From Siphonodentalium dalli (Eukaryota > Mollusca > Scaphopoda > Gadilida > Siphonodentaliidae), in assembly GCA_032622095.1 (NCBI GenBank), contig CP136066.1, positions 7,963,784 to 8,027,783 of the forward strand: 64,000 bases of DNA, given 5' to 3'. Shown piece by piece: positions 23,491-34,429 of the stretch. How positions within the stretch are numbered: the stretch's first letter is position 1; every line of letters begins with the position of its first letter. The translations under genes and the position numbers were made by a program. Under the pieces are notes generated by a model. That model was not told where the DNA came from, searched no databases, and worked only from the letters and a program-made list of their open reading frames with translations.

Positions 23491-23735
23491 CATGCCTGAC
23501 ATACGGATCCACATACACCGAGACAAAGATAATGATTTGGGCTGAAAACAATCTTCACCTTTCCGGCCAAAGTCTCCAAAGTTGTCAGCAAAGATGCACC
23601 GACGAGACAGCATTCACCTGTACCTTTTTTGAATTCGGCGGTGGTACTTGCCACCTTCAAATCAAGGGCAGACTACAGGTTGGGAATCATTATTACAAGG
23701 CTGGATTTACAAGCTACCACAGGGACTGTTTATAA
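23491..23735 (+). CDS. Exon 3 (terminal): second PAN/apple-like module and stop
   Basis: An acceptor (TTCGTTTCATTTTAG, AG at 23489-23490) opens a phase-1 exon. It encodes IMIWAENNLHLSG, LQSCQQRCTDE, FTCTFFEFGGGTCHL and YYKAGFTSYHRDCL, ending in TAA at 23733-23735. The SLQSCQQRC...FTCTFF..GGTCHL pattern and the closing YYxxGFxxxxRDC fit a PAN/apple domain. Joined to 11511-11817 and 15930-16055 the coding length is 307+126+245 = 678 nt, exactly 226 codons. Further exons in the introns cannot be excluded. An AATAAA occurs at about 24012-24017. The stop lies in the first unit of a 33-bp tandem repeat. Confidence 0.7.
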
Positions 23736-23909
23736 GACGAGAGAAGCTACCACAGGGACTGTTTATAAGACGAGAGAAGCTACCACAGGGAATGTTTATA
23801 AGACGAGAGAAGCTACCACAGGGACTGTTTATAAGACGAGAGAAGCTACCACAGGGACTGTTTATAAGACGAGAGAAGCTACCACAGGGACTGTTTATAA
23901 GACGAGAGG
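23712..23909 (+). repeat. 33-bp tandem repeat overlapping the PAN gene stop, six copies
   Basis: AGCTACCACAGGGACTGTTT starts at 23712, 23745, 23778, 23811, 23844 and 23877, an exact 33-nt (11-codon) period. In the frame of the PAN exon every unit carries the TTA TAA stop. In the other two frames the array is open (REATTGTVYKT or EKLPQGLFIRR units). The first copy encodes the last residues of exon 3, so the repeat arose by duplication of the end of the coding sequence. Confidence 0.9.
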
Positions 23910-24104
23910 ATGCGAATTATTAGTCGTGTTGAGCCACACGAACGAGTAACTTGTAACATGTTTTGTCAAATTTACGACAGCCAACCGACTGATGTAACCT
24001 TTCCGCCTACAAATAAATGGTTAAACCTTTCAGAAGAGTAATAATTCAATCTATTTTACCGAATGAGCGATTGAGCCTGAGTTTATTGTGTCTGGCATTT
24101 GCAT

Positions 24105-24295
24105 AGCTGGCTAGCATCACCAAATTCACCCTCTATGTACCTCATTATGCATGGCCTCGTCTGCTATTGGAGACCTAGACTCAGATTGAAGTTCCAAAAT
24201 TTTGATTCTTGTGACGTATAACCAATGGGAACCTCGATTACGCAATGTGTCGTCTACCTATTTTGGGATATAGAGAAACTAAACTAAAAAAGAAA
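24105..24295. repeat. Dispersed repeat related to the 41.4-41.8 kb element
   Basis: GCATCACCAAATTCACCCTC, then TACCTCATTATGC, CTCAGATTGAAGTTCC and GGGATATAGA appear in the same order as in 41460-41630 (CTAAATTCACCC, GACCTCATTCTGC, ATCAGATTGAAGTTCC, GGGATATAGA). Only half of one terminal hairpin remains. Confidence 0.65.
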
Positions 24296-24462
24296 TAAGT
24301 TTTTGTTTGAGGAGCAATCATTAGAGATATATTATTGTTTTTGTTTCATTAGCAATCATCAGAGATATATTATTGTTTTTGTTTGTTCAATGTTATTAAG
24401 TTACTCGTCAGAACATCAAACATTTCCCAGGTTTTGAACGGATGGAATGAGGTATCTATTAG

Positions 24463-27400
24463 CTTATCCAGAGTAGAGACATGTCATGATCTACCAACCG
24501 ATACGTATCCTAGTAGAGACATGTCATGATCTACCAACCGATACGTATCCAGAGTAGAGACAGGACATGATCTACCAACCGATGCGTATCCATAGTAGAG
24601 ACATGACATGATCTACCAACCGATACGTATCCAGAGTAGAGACATGGCATGATCTACCAACCGATACGTATCAATAGTAGAGACATGACATGATCTACCA
24701 ACCGATACGTATCCAGAGTAGAGACATGACATGATCTACCAACCGATACGTATCCATAGTAGAGACATGACATGATCTACCAACCGATACGTATCCAGAG
24801 TAGAGACATGACATGATCTACCAACCGATACGTATCCAGAGTAGATACATGGCATGATCTGCCAACCAATACGTATCCATAATAGAGACATGGCATGATC
24901 TACCAACCGATACGTATCCAGAGTAGTGGCATGTCATGATCTACCAACCGATACGTATCAAGAGTAGTGGCATGTCATGATCTACCAACCGATACGTATC
25001 CATAGTAGTGGCATATCGTGATCTACCAACCAATACGTATCCATAGTAGAGACATGTCATGATCTACCAACCAATACGTATCCATAATAGAGACATGGCA
25101 TGATCTACCAACCGATACGTATCCATAGCAGAGACATGGCATGATCTACCAACCGATACGTATCCAGAGTAGTGGCATGTCATGATCTACCAACCGATAC
25201 GTATCAAGAGTAGTGGCATGTCATGATCTACCAACCAATAGGTATCCATAGTAGAGACATGGCACGATCTACCAACCGACACGTATCAATAGTAGATACA
25301 TGTCATGATCTACCAACCAATACGTATCCCGATTAGATACATGGCATGATCTGCCAACCGATACGTATCCATAGTAGAGACATGGCATGATCTACCAACC
25401 GATACGTATCCAGATTAGTGACATGGCATGATCTACCAACCGATACGTATCCATAGTAGATACATGTCATGATCTACCAACCAATACGTATCCATAGTAG
25501 TAGCATGTCATGATCTACCAACAAATACGTATCAATAGTAGAGACATGACATGATATACCATCCGCAACGTATCCATAGTAGTGGCATATCGTGATCTAC
25601 CAACCGATACGTATCCAAAGCAGAGACATGGCATGATCTACCAACCGATACGTATCCAGAGTAGTGGCATGTCATGATCTACCAACCGATACGTATCAAG
25701 AGTAGTGGCATGTCATGATCTACCAACCAATAGGTATCCATAGTAGAGACATGGCACGATCTACCAACCGAAACGTATCAATAGTAGATACATGTCATGA
25801 TCTACCAACCAATACGTATCCCGATTAGATACATGGCATGATCTGCCAACCGATACGTATCCATAGTAGAGACATGGCATGATCTACCAACCGATACGTA
25901 TCCAGATTAGTGACATGGCATGATCTACCAACCGATACGTATCCATAGTAGATACATGTCATGATCTACCAACCAATACGTATCCATAGTAGTGGCATGT
26001 CATGATCTACCAACAAATACGTATCAATAGTAGAGACATGACATGATATACCATCCGCAACGTATCCATAGTAGTGGCATGTCGTGATCTACCAGCCGAT
26101 ACGTATCCATAGTAGTGGCATGTCGTGATCTACCAACCAATACGTATCCATAGTAGAGACATGTCATGATCTACCAACCAATACGTATCCATAATGGAGA
26201 CATGGCATGATCTACCAACCGATACGTATCCATAGCAGAGACATGGCATGATCTACCAACCGATACGTATCCAGAGTAGTGGCATGTCATGATCTACCAA
26301 CCGATACGTATCCAGAGTAGTGGCATGTCATGATCTACCAACCGATACGTATCAAGAGTAGTGGCATGTCATGATCTACCAACCGATACGTATCAAGAGT
26401 AGTGGCATGTCATGATCTACCAACCGATACGTATCAAGAGTAGTGGCATGTCATGATCTACCAACCGATACGTATCAAGAGTAGTGGCATGTCATGATCT
26501 ACCAACCGATACGTATCCATAGTAGTGGCAAGTCATGATCTACCAACCAACACGTATCCATAGTAGATACATGTCATGATATACCAACCAATACGTATCC
26601 AGATTAGATACATGGCATGATCTGCCAACCGATACGTATTCATAGTAGAGACATGGCATGATCTACCAACCGATAGCTATCCAGATTAGTGACATGGCAT
26701 GATCTACCAACCGATACGTATCCATAGTAGATACATGTCATGATCTACCAACCAATACGTATCCATAGTAGTGGCATGTCATGATATACCAACAAATACG
26801 TATCAATAGTAGAGACATGACATGATCTACCATCCGCAACGTATCCAGAGTAGTGGCATGTCATGATCTACCAACAGATACGTATCCAGAGTAGTGGCTT
26901 GTCATGATCTACCAACCAATACGTATCCAGAGTAGAGGCATGTCATGATCTACCAACCGATACGTATTCAGAGTAGTGGCATGTCATGATCTACCAACAG
27001 ATACGTATCCAGAGTAGTGGCATGTCATGATCTACCAACCGATACGTATCCAGAGTAGTGGCATGTCATGATCTACCAACAGATACGTATCCAGAGTAGA
27101 TGCATGTCATGATCTACCAACCGATACGTATCCATAGTAGATACGTGTCATGATCTACCAACTGATACGTATCCAGAGTAGTGGCATGTCATGATCTACC
27201 AACCGATACGTATCCGTAGTAGTGGCATGTCATGATCTACCAACCGATATGTATCCAGAGTAGAGACATGGCATGATCTACCAACCGATACGTATCCAGA
27301 GTAGTGGCATGTCATGATCTACCAACCAATAGGTATCCAGAGTGGAGACATGGCATGATCTACCAACCAATACGTATCCAGAGTAAAGACATGGCATGAT

Positions 27401-29015
27401 CTACCAACCGATACGTATCCATAATAGAGATATGGCATGATATGCCAACCAATACGTATCCAGAGTAGATACTTGGCATGATCTGCCAACCGATACGTAT
27501 CCAGAGTAGTGGGATGTCATGATCTACCAACCGATACGTATCCATAATAGAGACACGGCATGATATGCCAACCAATTCGTATCGAGAGTAGTGGCATGTC
27601 ATGATCTACCAACCGATACGTATCCATAATAAAGACATGGCATGATATACCAACCAATACGTATCCATTGTAGATATATGGCATGATCTACTAACCGATA
27701 CGTATCCTTAGTAGTGGCATGTCATGATCTACCAACCGCTACGTATCCAGAGTAGTGGCTTGTCACGATCTACCAACCGATACGTATCCAGAGTAGTGGC
27801 ATGTCATGATCTACCAACCAATACGTATCCATAGTAGATACATGTCATGATCTACCAACCAATACGTATCCATTGTAGAGACATGGCATGATCTACCAAC
27901 CGATACGTATCCAGAGTAGAGACATGGCATGATCTACCAACCGATACGTATCCATAGTAGTGGCTTGTCACGATCTACCAACCGATACGCATCAATAGTA
28001 GATACATGGCATGATCTACCAACCGATACGTATCCATAGTAGTGGCTTGTCACGATCTACCAACCGATACGCATCAATAGTAGATACATGGCATGATCTA
28101 CCAACCGATACGTATCCAGCGTAGAGACATGGCATGATCTACCAACCGATACGTATCCAGAGTAGTGGCATGTCATGATTTACCAACCGATACGTATCCA
28201 TAGTAGTGGCATGTCATGATCTACCAACCGATACGTATCCAGAGTAGAGACATGGCATGATCTACCAACCGATACGTATCCAGAGTAGAGACATGGCATG
28301 ATCTACCAATCGATACGTATCCAGAGTAGTGGCATGGCATGATCTACCAACCGATACGTATCCATAGTAGTGGCATGTCATGATCTACCAACCGATACGT
28401 ATCCATAGTAGATACATGTCATGATCTACCAACCGATACGTATCCAGAGTAGAGAAATGGCATGATCTACCAACCGACACGTATCCATATTAGTGGCATG
28501 TCATGGTCTGCCAACCGATACGTATCCATAGTAGAGACATGGCATGATCTACCAACCGATACGTATCCAGAGTAGAGACATGACATGATCTACCAACCGA
28601 TACGTATCCAGAATGGAGACATGGCATGATCTACCAACTGATACGTATCCAGAGTAGATACATGGCATGATCTGCCAACCGATACGTATCCAGAGTAGAG
28701 GCATGGCATGATCTACCAACCGATTTGTATCCAGAGTAGTGGCATGTCATGATCTACCAACCGATAAGTATCAATAGTACAGACATGGCATGATCTACCA
28801 ACCGATACGTATCCAGAGTAGTGGCATGTCATCATCTACCAACCGATACGTATCCATAGTAGAGACATGGCATGATCTCCCAACCGATACGTATCCATAG
28901 TAGTGGCATGTCATCATCTACCAACCGATACGTATCCATTGTACAGACATGGCATGATCTACCAACCGATACGTATCCAGAGTAGTGACATGGCATGATC
29001 TACCAACCGATACGT
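24463..29015. repeat. 41-bp satellite array, about 110 copies with higher-order structure
   Basis: The unit is built on CATGATCTACCAACCGATAC and GTATCC(A/T)(G/T)AGTAG(A/T)G(A/G)CATG. Most units carry the 10-nt palindrome GATACGTATC. Variants (TAGAGACATGG, TAGTGGCATGT, TAGATACATGT, ATCAAG/ATCCAG/ATCCATAG) are arranged in blocks. A segment around 25126-25560 is repeated at 25618-26052 with a 492-nt offset, 12 units, and a related block occurs near 26600. Five homogeneous ATCAAGAGTAGTGGCATGTC units occur at 26344-26515. It is non-coding; an 80-residue minus-strand ORF at 27360-27602 is a repeat product. Confidence 0.95.
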
Positions 29016-30780
29016 GGAATATGTTTGTACTGAATTAACTATTCTAACCTAAGTGCCTCCGCAAACGCTGTGATTGGAGCACCCACCTTTCATGCTCACG
29101 ACAAGATCGCAGACATAACTTAGTGATTAAGCAATATTTAATTGTTACCAGGAAAATAGTTGCGTGTCATTGGCAACACTGAACACATGTAAACAACAAA
29201 TTCAATCCATTGGGCCTCTTCACAGATTACACTTTAATTATGTTGATACAGGGAAGGCGTAGTTTATATAATGCGGCTGTCAGCTGCTACATACATAGAG
29301 CAGATATAAGAGCGACACGGTCCTGGCCACCGCAATTATATTGCCAACATTCCGAAAGCGATGCAGAAATTGACGGGTATAAAATAAAAAATTAAAAACA
29401 TTAATTGTTCAACTTTAAGATCAACTTTCAGGTTGTTTAGTTTAGAAACTTGATTTACATGCCATATGTCTGTAATTGCATAATGCGGAGAATGAAATAA
29501 AATACTTTGCTATTTTTTGTCTTTGTGTTCAGACTATATCACTGGAGACCTATATTTAACCCTTTCAGTGCCAAGTCCGATTTTTGTATAAACCCATATG
29601 TCCTTGATCATTTTTCAAATTTATTGATTATAATAATGTGATACATTGATGGAAAGAGCTCTTCAACTAGTAGAATGATCTAACATCCCAGCACCGCGAC
29701 GTCTGCGGGCTGGTAACTTCTGTTTCATCTGAAACTTTTCTTATCTGCGATATAAAATCGCTGCGTTTTCCCTTTTGCTAAGGTGCTGTTAGTTGGAATT
29801 TACAACTGATTGACAAGCCCGCGGTGTCAGTTCCAATTTACTAAACTATTCCAACTCATTTAAGGTGTAAATGGACGAAGAGTCCGAGAGTTGGTCGTTT
29901 TGGCATACATCGGTGTGTATAGTAGTCAAAAGAAACAATCGCCATACACTTGCGGGCATTACTCTCGTACATTGTCAACATAGGTAAACCGATTCGATAA
30001 CTTTCAATGTTAGTGTTAAATGCACTGAGACTCTTGCTTAAAATGTGCGCCGATTGTCACATGGCGTCTACCATCTTTCCACCGGAAGTTTACTTAATCA
30101 GGCGCACTCGATCGTCGTTCTCTCCACCTCTCTTTGAACCTGTTTACTCTATGCAAAGGTGAAGTAGGTCGTTTGACACGCTGAATATTTATCTGTTTTG
30201 TTTTAGTTTGACACAAATCATCAGTTACGACTTCGTGCTCTTATCGAGATCATAACGGACACAGGTCAGCTCAGAGTCTCCACTATATAGCGTATTCGAT
30301 ATGTCAGTCCTGGAAGATCCAATAGCGCTATTTGACTGCGAGTTTGTGTTCTGGTTCGGTTCGTAAAAACGGGGACGATCGAGTGCTCACAGTGGATTAC
30401 GTGTTTTGACACACCGTAACTCCCTATGGACTGTGCGTCGTTAGATGCCATTGTTAGTACGGACGACTCACCTTCAGATGACACGATTTACATTTTTGAC
30501 GATTTGGAGGCTAATAAGGGGCTAATTAGACGGAACTAATTAGCACGCATCCCTGTAAGTTTGAGGTGGCTAATTATCGGAAGCCAATTAGTGCACCCAC
30601 GCTTTGCTGGGAGAGTATCAGAGGAGGTGCTGACAGATCCAGCCAAGCACCAATGATCTCACCAAAATAATCAGAATCAACTTTCATTGCGTTATTTGTA
30701 TGATATCTGATAATTAAATTATCGAAGGAGGGCAGTCCATCGTGGCGGCAAAGCCAAACCATGGATCATCAAAACGGTCA
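29016..30780. other. No supported gene; TTAACCCTTTCA motif at 29556
   Basis: Unique-looking sequence with only short ORFs. TTAACCCTTTCAGTGCC at 29556 resembles a piggyBac-type MITE end, but a matching right end was not found. CCAACTCATTTAAGGTGTAA near 29850 also occurs near 21566. Confidence 0.3.
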
Positions 30781-30784
30781 ATCA

Positions 30785-30905
30785 CCAGTTTATGTGTATG
30801 TCTCGCGAGGCTCTATAGCAGCTCGATGGCATTTGTGTTATGATGGATTGATGGATCGCCTCACGTCGATATCATTAAAAAAAATCACACGAATGACATA
30901 ACATC
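30785..30905 (+). other. 5' flank shared by two GPCR copies
   Basis: GAGGCTCTA, then GCCTCACGTCGATATCATT and CACACGAATGAC, recur at about 45387-45475 upstream of the intact GPCR. The duplication therefore included upstream sequence and not only the coding exon. Whether it is promoter or untranslated exon cannot be told. Confidence 0.6.
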
Positions 30906-30915
30906 AGACAGACCA

Positions 30916-30972
30916 TTAACCCTTTACCCAACAGAAGGGCCCTGTGCCATTGCATTCTCTTATATATGCGAG
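30916..30972. mobile_element. Truncated TTAA MITE at the 5' end of GPCR copy 1
   Basis: TTAACCCTTTACCCAACAGA is the end of the MITE at 52225-52710 and is followed by the hairpin arm GCATTCTCTTATATATGCGA. The second half is absent: the sequence passes directly into GPCR N-terminal coding sequence. In the intact copy the equivalent place holds the leader and start region. Confidence 0.7.
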
Positions 30973-32423
30973 TAGCGAAACTCAAGTTCCTGAAGATATA
31001 TTAATGCCATGGACTACCAACAACTACATGCATATGCTGAAAGGTAACGCAACTCAAGTTCTAGAATATGTGTTATTCACATGGACCACCTACAGCAATA
31101 CATCCAGGGTGAAAGGCAACCATACTCAAGTCCCCGACGCTCCGATTTCTTGTTGATTTTAATGCCAACTGTGTCAACGTGGACCATTATAGCTAACATT
31201 TTCGTTGTGATTGTGGTGCTGACGAACAAGAACTCACGCATAGATCCCCATATGATGGTGATAACTAGCTTAGCAGTGAGTGATGCTTGTGTTGGGTTGT
31301 CAACCGTTTGGCTTACTATTATATTAACCAATCCAACAGGTTTATTCCAAAATCTCATGGTATGCTCAGCAGTCTTCCAAACATTTTTCTCTTCAGTTTT
31401 AGCATCATCAAACCACGTGCTGATATGTGTAGAGCGATTCACTGCTATTATGAAACCTCACAAATTCAAACAGTTATTTACGCTGAAGAGGAATCGTGTT
31501 TATAGCATCGGCATATGGCTGTTTTCGTTCGCGGTTTCCTCTGTACAACCAATACTGTGGCTGAGGAAAGAAGATTATGCATTGCCAGAGATGTGTGCTG
31601 CTCGCACAGTGTACCTGTCTGAGAACATAGGAATCTTTTATCCAACAGTATGTATGATAGTCATATACAGTATAGCAGCACCAGTTTTTGGATTTATCCT
31701 GTTCAAGATGAAACAGCGTTTCAAGATATTGCCACGACCTTATGTTCAGGTTGCTAGTATCCCCGTGAATACCGATCCACGCAACACGTCCGATGTACAG
31801 CTCCAACATGCAGCTCGTGTCATAATTGATGCATCAAGCGAAAACATAGGAGCATCAAAGTGTATAGCACCCCCAGGATCTAGTATTCACATTGCTAATG
31901 TCCCCATACATACGGACACATGCAACACGGTCGGTGAACATCTTCAAACCGACGCCCGTGACCACAACAGAGAGGATTATCCCATCCATAATATACCAGC
32001 ATCAACGTTGACGCAATTACCAGGTATTAGTGTTAAGCTTGATAGTGTTCATGTAAATACAGATCCACACAACACGGCCGCCGAGCAGCCCCGGACTGAA
32101 GCTCATGCTAGAATGAATGCTGCAATGAGATTATACAAACATGGAAGGTACCACGTATTGCAAAAAGAAATGACGGAGGAAAGTTAAAAACTGTTGTGAT
32201 TATATTTGCACTGTTAACACTAACGTCGCTACCAAATGGCTTGGGGTTCTTGTTCGGTGTTATTTTTGATGAATTAGTCAGCCAGCAGTCTGCGTTTCTA
32301 CTTGGCTACTTCTGGGTGTTCAATTCCTCTAGCAATCCATTTGTATATGCGATAACTAACGAAAAATTCAAACAAACTATGTGTAATTGCTTCAGGTCAC
32401 TCCGTTCTATTTTAAGGAGATGA
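30973..32423 (+). pseudogene. Class A GPCR copy 1, two frameshifts
   Basis: This is a close relative of the intact receptor at 45539. N-terminal repeats (TQVPEDILMPWTT, GNATQV, GNHTQVPD) are read in one frame to about 31140, where a 1-nt deletion shifts the frame. TM1-TM5 and most of the third intracellular loop run from 31141 (DFLLILMPTVSTWT, SLAVSDACVGLSTVW, CVERFTAI, WLFSFAVSSVQPILWL). A second 1-nt deletion at about 32115-32130 shifts TM6-TM7 (TVVIIFALLTLTSLPNG, NSSSNPFVYAITN) to another frame ending at 32423. An ATG at 31081 would open the TM1 frame with an unrelated leader, so a truncated five-TM product is formally possible. Sequencing error at two sites is the alternative explanation. 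Confidence 0.85.
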
Positions 32424-32469
32424 ACAACTCAGGCACTGTTCATACTTGTATTCAGATTGAAACAGTAAT

Positions 32470-33263
32470 TTGATTGTCATATACAGTATAGCACCCCCAG
32501 TTTTTGGATTTCTCCTGTTCAAGATGAAACAGATATTGCCACGACCTTGTATTCAGATTGCTAGTATCCCCATGAATACCGACCCACGCAACACGTTCGA
32601 TGTACAGCTCCAAACTCGGGACAGAGCTGATGTCCCAAGCGAGAATATACCAGCATCAACGTTTATGCCATCCCCAGGTTTAATATTCTCAGCGCTAGTT
32701 TCCCCGTAAAGACGGATCCATGTAACACGGTCGGTGAACAGCTTCAAACTAAAGCCCATGGTCACGACAGAGAAGATAATTCCAGAGATAATATAACAGC
32801 ACCACCGTTAATGGAATCACCAGTCACTAGTATTAAGCATGATATTGTCCACGTGACTACATATCCACGCAACGCGGCCGCTCAACAGCCCCAGACTGCT
32901 CATGGCAGAATTGATGCTCCAAATGAGATTATACCATCAAGGAAGCTACCACGTGTTGCAAAAAGAAGTGACGGAGGAAAGTTTAAAACTGTTGTGATTC
33001 TGGTTGCACTATTCACATTAACGGTGGTACCAAATAGTGTGGTCTTCTTGTTCGGAGCTCTCTTATCTGAAATGGTTGATCGGCAGTCTGCGTTTCTACT
33101 TGGCCAGGTCTGGGTGCTCACTTCTGCTACCAACCAATTTGTGTATGCGGCAACTATCAACAAATTCAAACAAACTATGTATAATTGCTTCAGGCCAATT
33201 CATGCTATTTTAAGGAGACGAACAACTCAAGTACGTTTCACATTTAACCAGGACATTTATTGA
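32470..33263 (+). pseudogene. Class A GPCR copy 3, truncated and frameshifted
   Basis: It starts 47 nt after the stop of copy 1 and inside TM5 (YSIAPPVFGFLLFKMKQ); TM1-TM4 are absent. The loop repeats (IASIPMNTDPRNTF and following) are broken by a frameshift near 32690. The last segment, from about 32700 and carrying ATG 32811, encodes the loop end, TM6 (TVVILVALFTLTVVPNS) and TM7. The TM7 NPxxY motif reads NQFVY, so the conserved proline is lost. The tail runs on to a different end (RRTTQVRFTFNQDIY). Partial tandem duplication of a GPCR; not functional as a receptor. Confidence 0.85.
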
Positions 33264-33369
33264 ATTACTTTGAAAATCAGTTCAACAATTATACGAGCTT
33301 CAAATACTAGCAATGAACTTAAGCGAATGTTGACCGAATTTCTGATAGCAGTCCCTCAAGGTATTGTGT

Positions 33370-33475
33370 TGTTGTTGTTATTGATACAATGATACTGATA
33401 TTGGAGATGATGATGACCATGACGGTGACGGCGATTATGAGACGATGGTGACGATTGGGGTCGACGATGATGATT
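33370..33475. repeat. GATGATGAC-type imperfect microsatellite
   Basis: A run of GAT/GAC/GGT-like trinucleotides (GAGATGATGATGACCATGAC and onward) preceded by GTTGTTGTT. It is non-coding. From 33476 to 34050 only a fragment of the 1.3-kb MITE family (33595-33720) is recognised. Confidence 0.6.
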
Positions 33476-34069
33476 ATGTCATTTCTTCGTGACCAAATGG
33501 AGCATTAAATCGAAAATGTTCGTTAATGTAGCACCCATTAAATAATGTTAGATACCGTCCGATTTAACCCTCGCAGTTTAATATTTCTTAGGTTTTAGGA
33601 CGAGTGAAAAAAAGTTGATTTGAGTCGAGGAACTCATCTTCAAAGCGTAGTGTTATTATATATCGATTGTTAACTATACCTATTTTCTCCATCGCGAATA
33701 TTGTTAGCCTATAACAGAAATTAAACCGGAAATATATACGGGCATTCGCGGACGCCGTGATGAGGGTTCGGGAGGTCACGCAAAGTCTGTTCACGGTGGC
33801 TGTGGCAAACCGAAATAACAAAAATTATCGCCAGTAACAAAATGGACACTATCGTGTTATAATTGGCATGAGGATGCATATATGTACTTACTCCCGATTC
33901 AGCGATCGTGTTTTATTCATGAAAGTATACGAGTTATAATACCAATGCCACGAAGATCACACGCCACGCAAATATACTTGTTACAATAGAAAGGTTTCGC
34001 AACCCACGGATACGTTTACTACGTAATCAAATTATGCGCACATTCTAATCGTACACTGAGAAAAATAGG

Positions 34070-34345
34070 TTGGTCAATATAACTAACTTAGGGTAGTCAA
34101 CAGCTTGTCCTGGAGATGACTACCCTAAGTTAGTCAAAATGACTACCTGGAAAAGTTAGTCATCATGACTATGTTAGTAGTAGTCAACATGACCACCATA
34201 TGCTTAGTCAACATGATTAACATTGAGTCATATTGACTAATATTGCATTAGTCACAATGACTACTATGATTTGAGTCATAATGACTAATTCTATTTGAGT
34301 CCAAATGACCAAAGTAAGTTTAGTCAGCATGACTAGAACTGAGTC
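34070..34345. repeat. Left sub-terminal TAGTCA/TGACTA array
   Basis: Around ten pairs of TAGTCA and TGACTA in both orientations, separated by 2-12 nt, e.g. TTAGTCATCATGACTA and TTAGTCACAATGACTA. The array starts at the left TIR. Dense short motifs next to the ends are typical of transposase-binding regions. A smaller counterpart lies at the right end (38315-38430). Confidence 0.75.
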
Positions 34346-34429
34346 AGGATATCCCAGGTCTGTTCCCTGCATGTGGAATAAAAAGTGTCTGAATGTCTAA
34401 AATAATGGCCCGTAATTCTTAATTTGTAA

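Noticed and set aside
24463-29015. CRISPR-like array
   Set aside because: Units are contiguous 41-bp tandem repeats without unique spacers, in a eukaryotic context.
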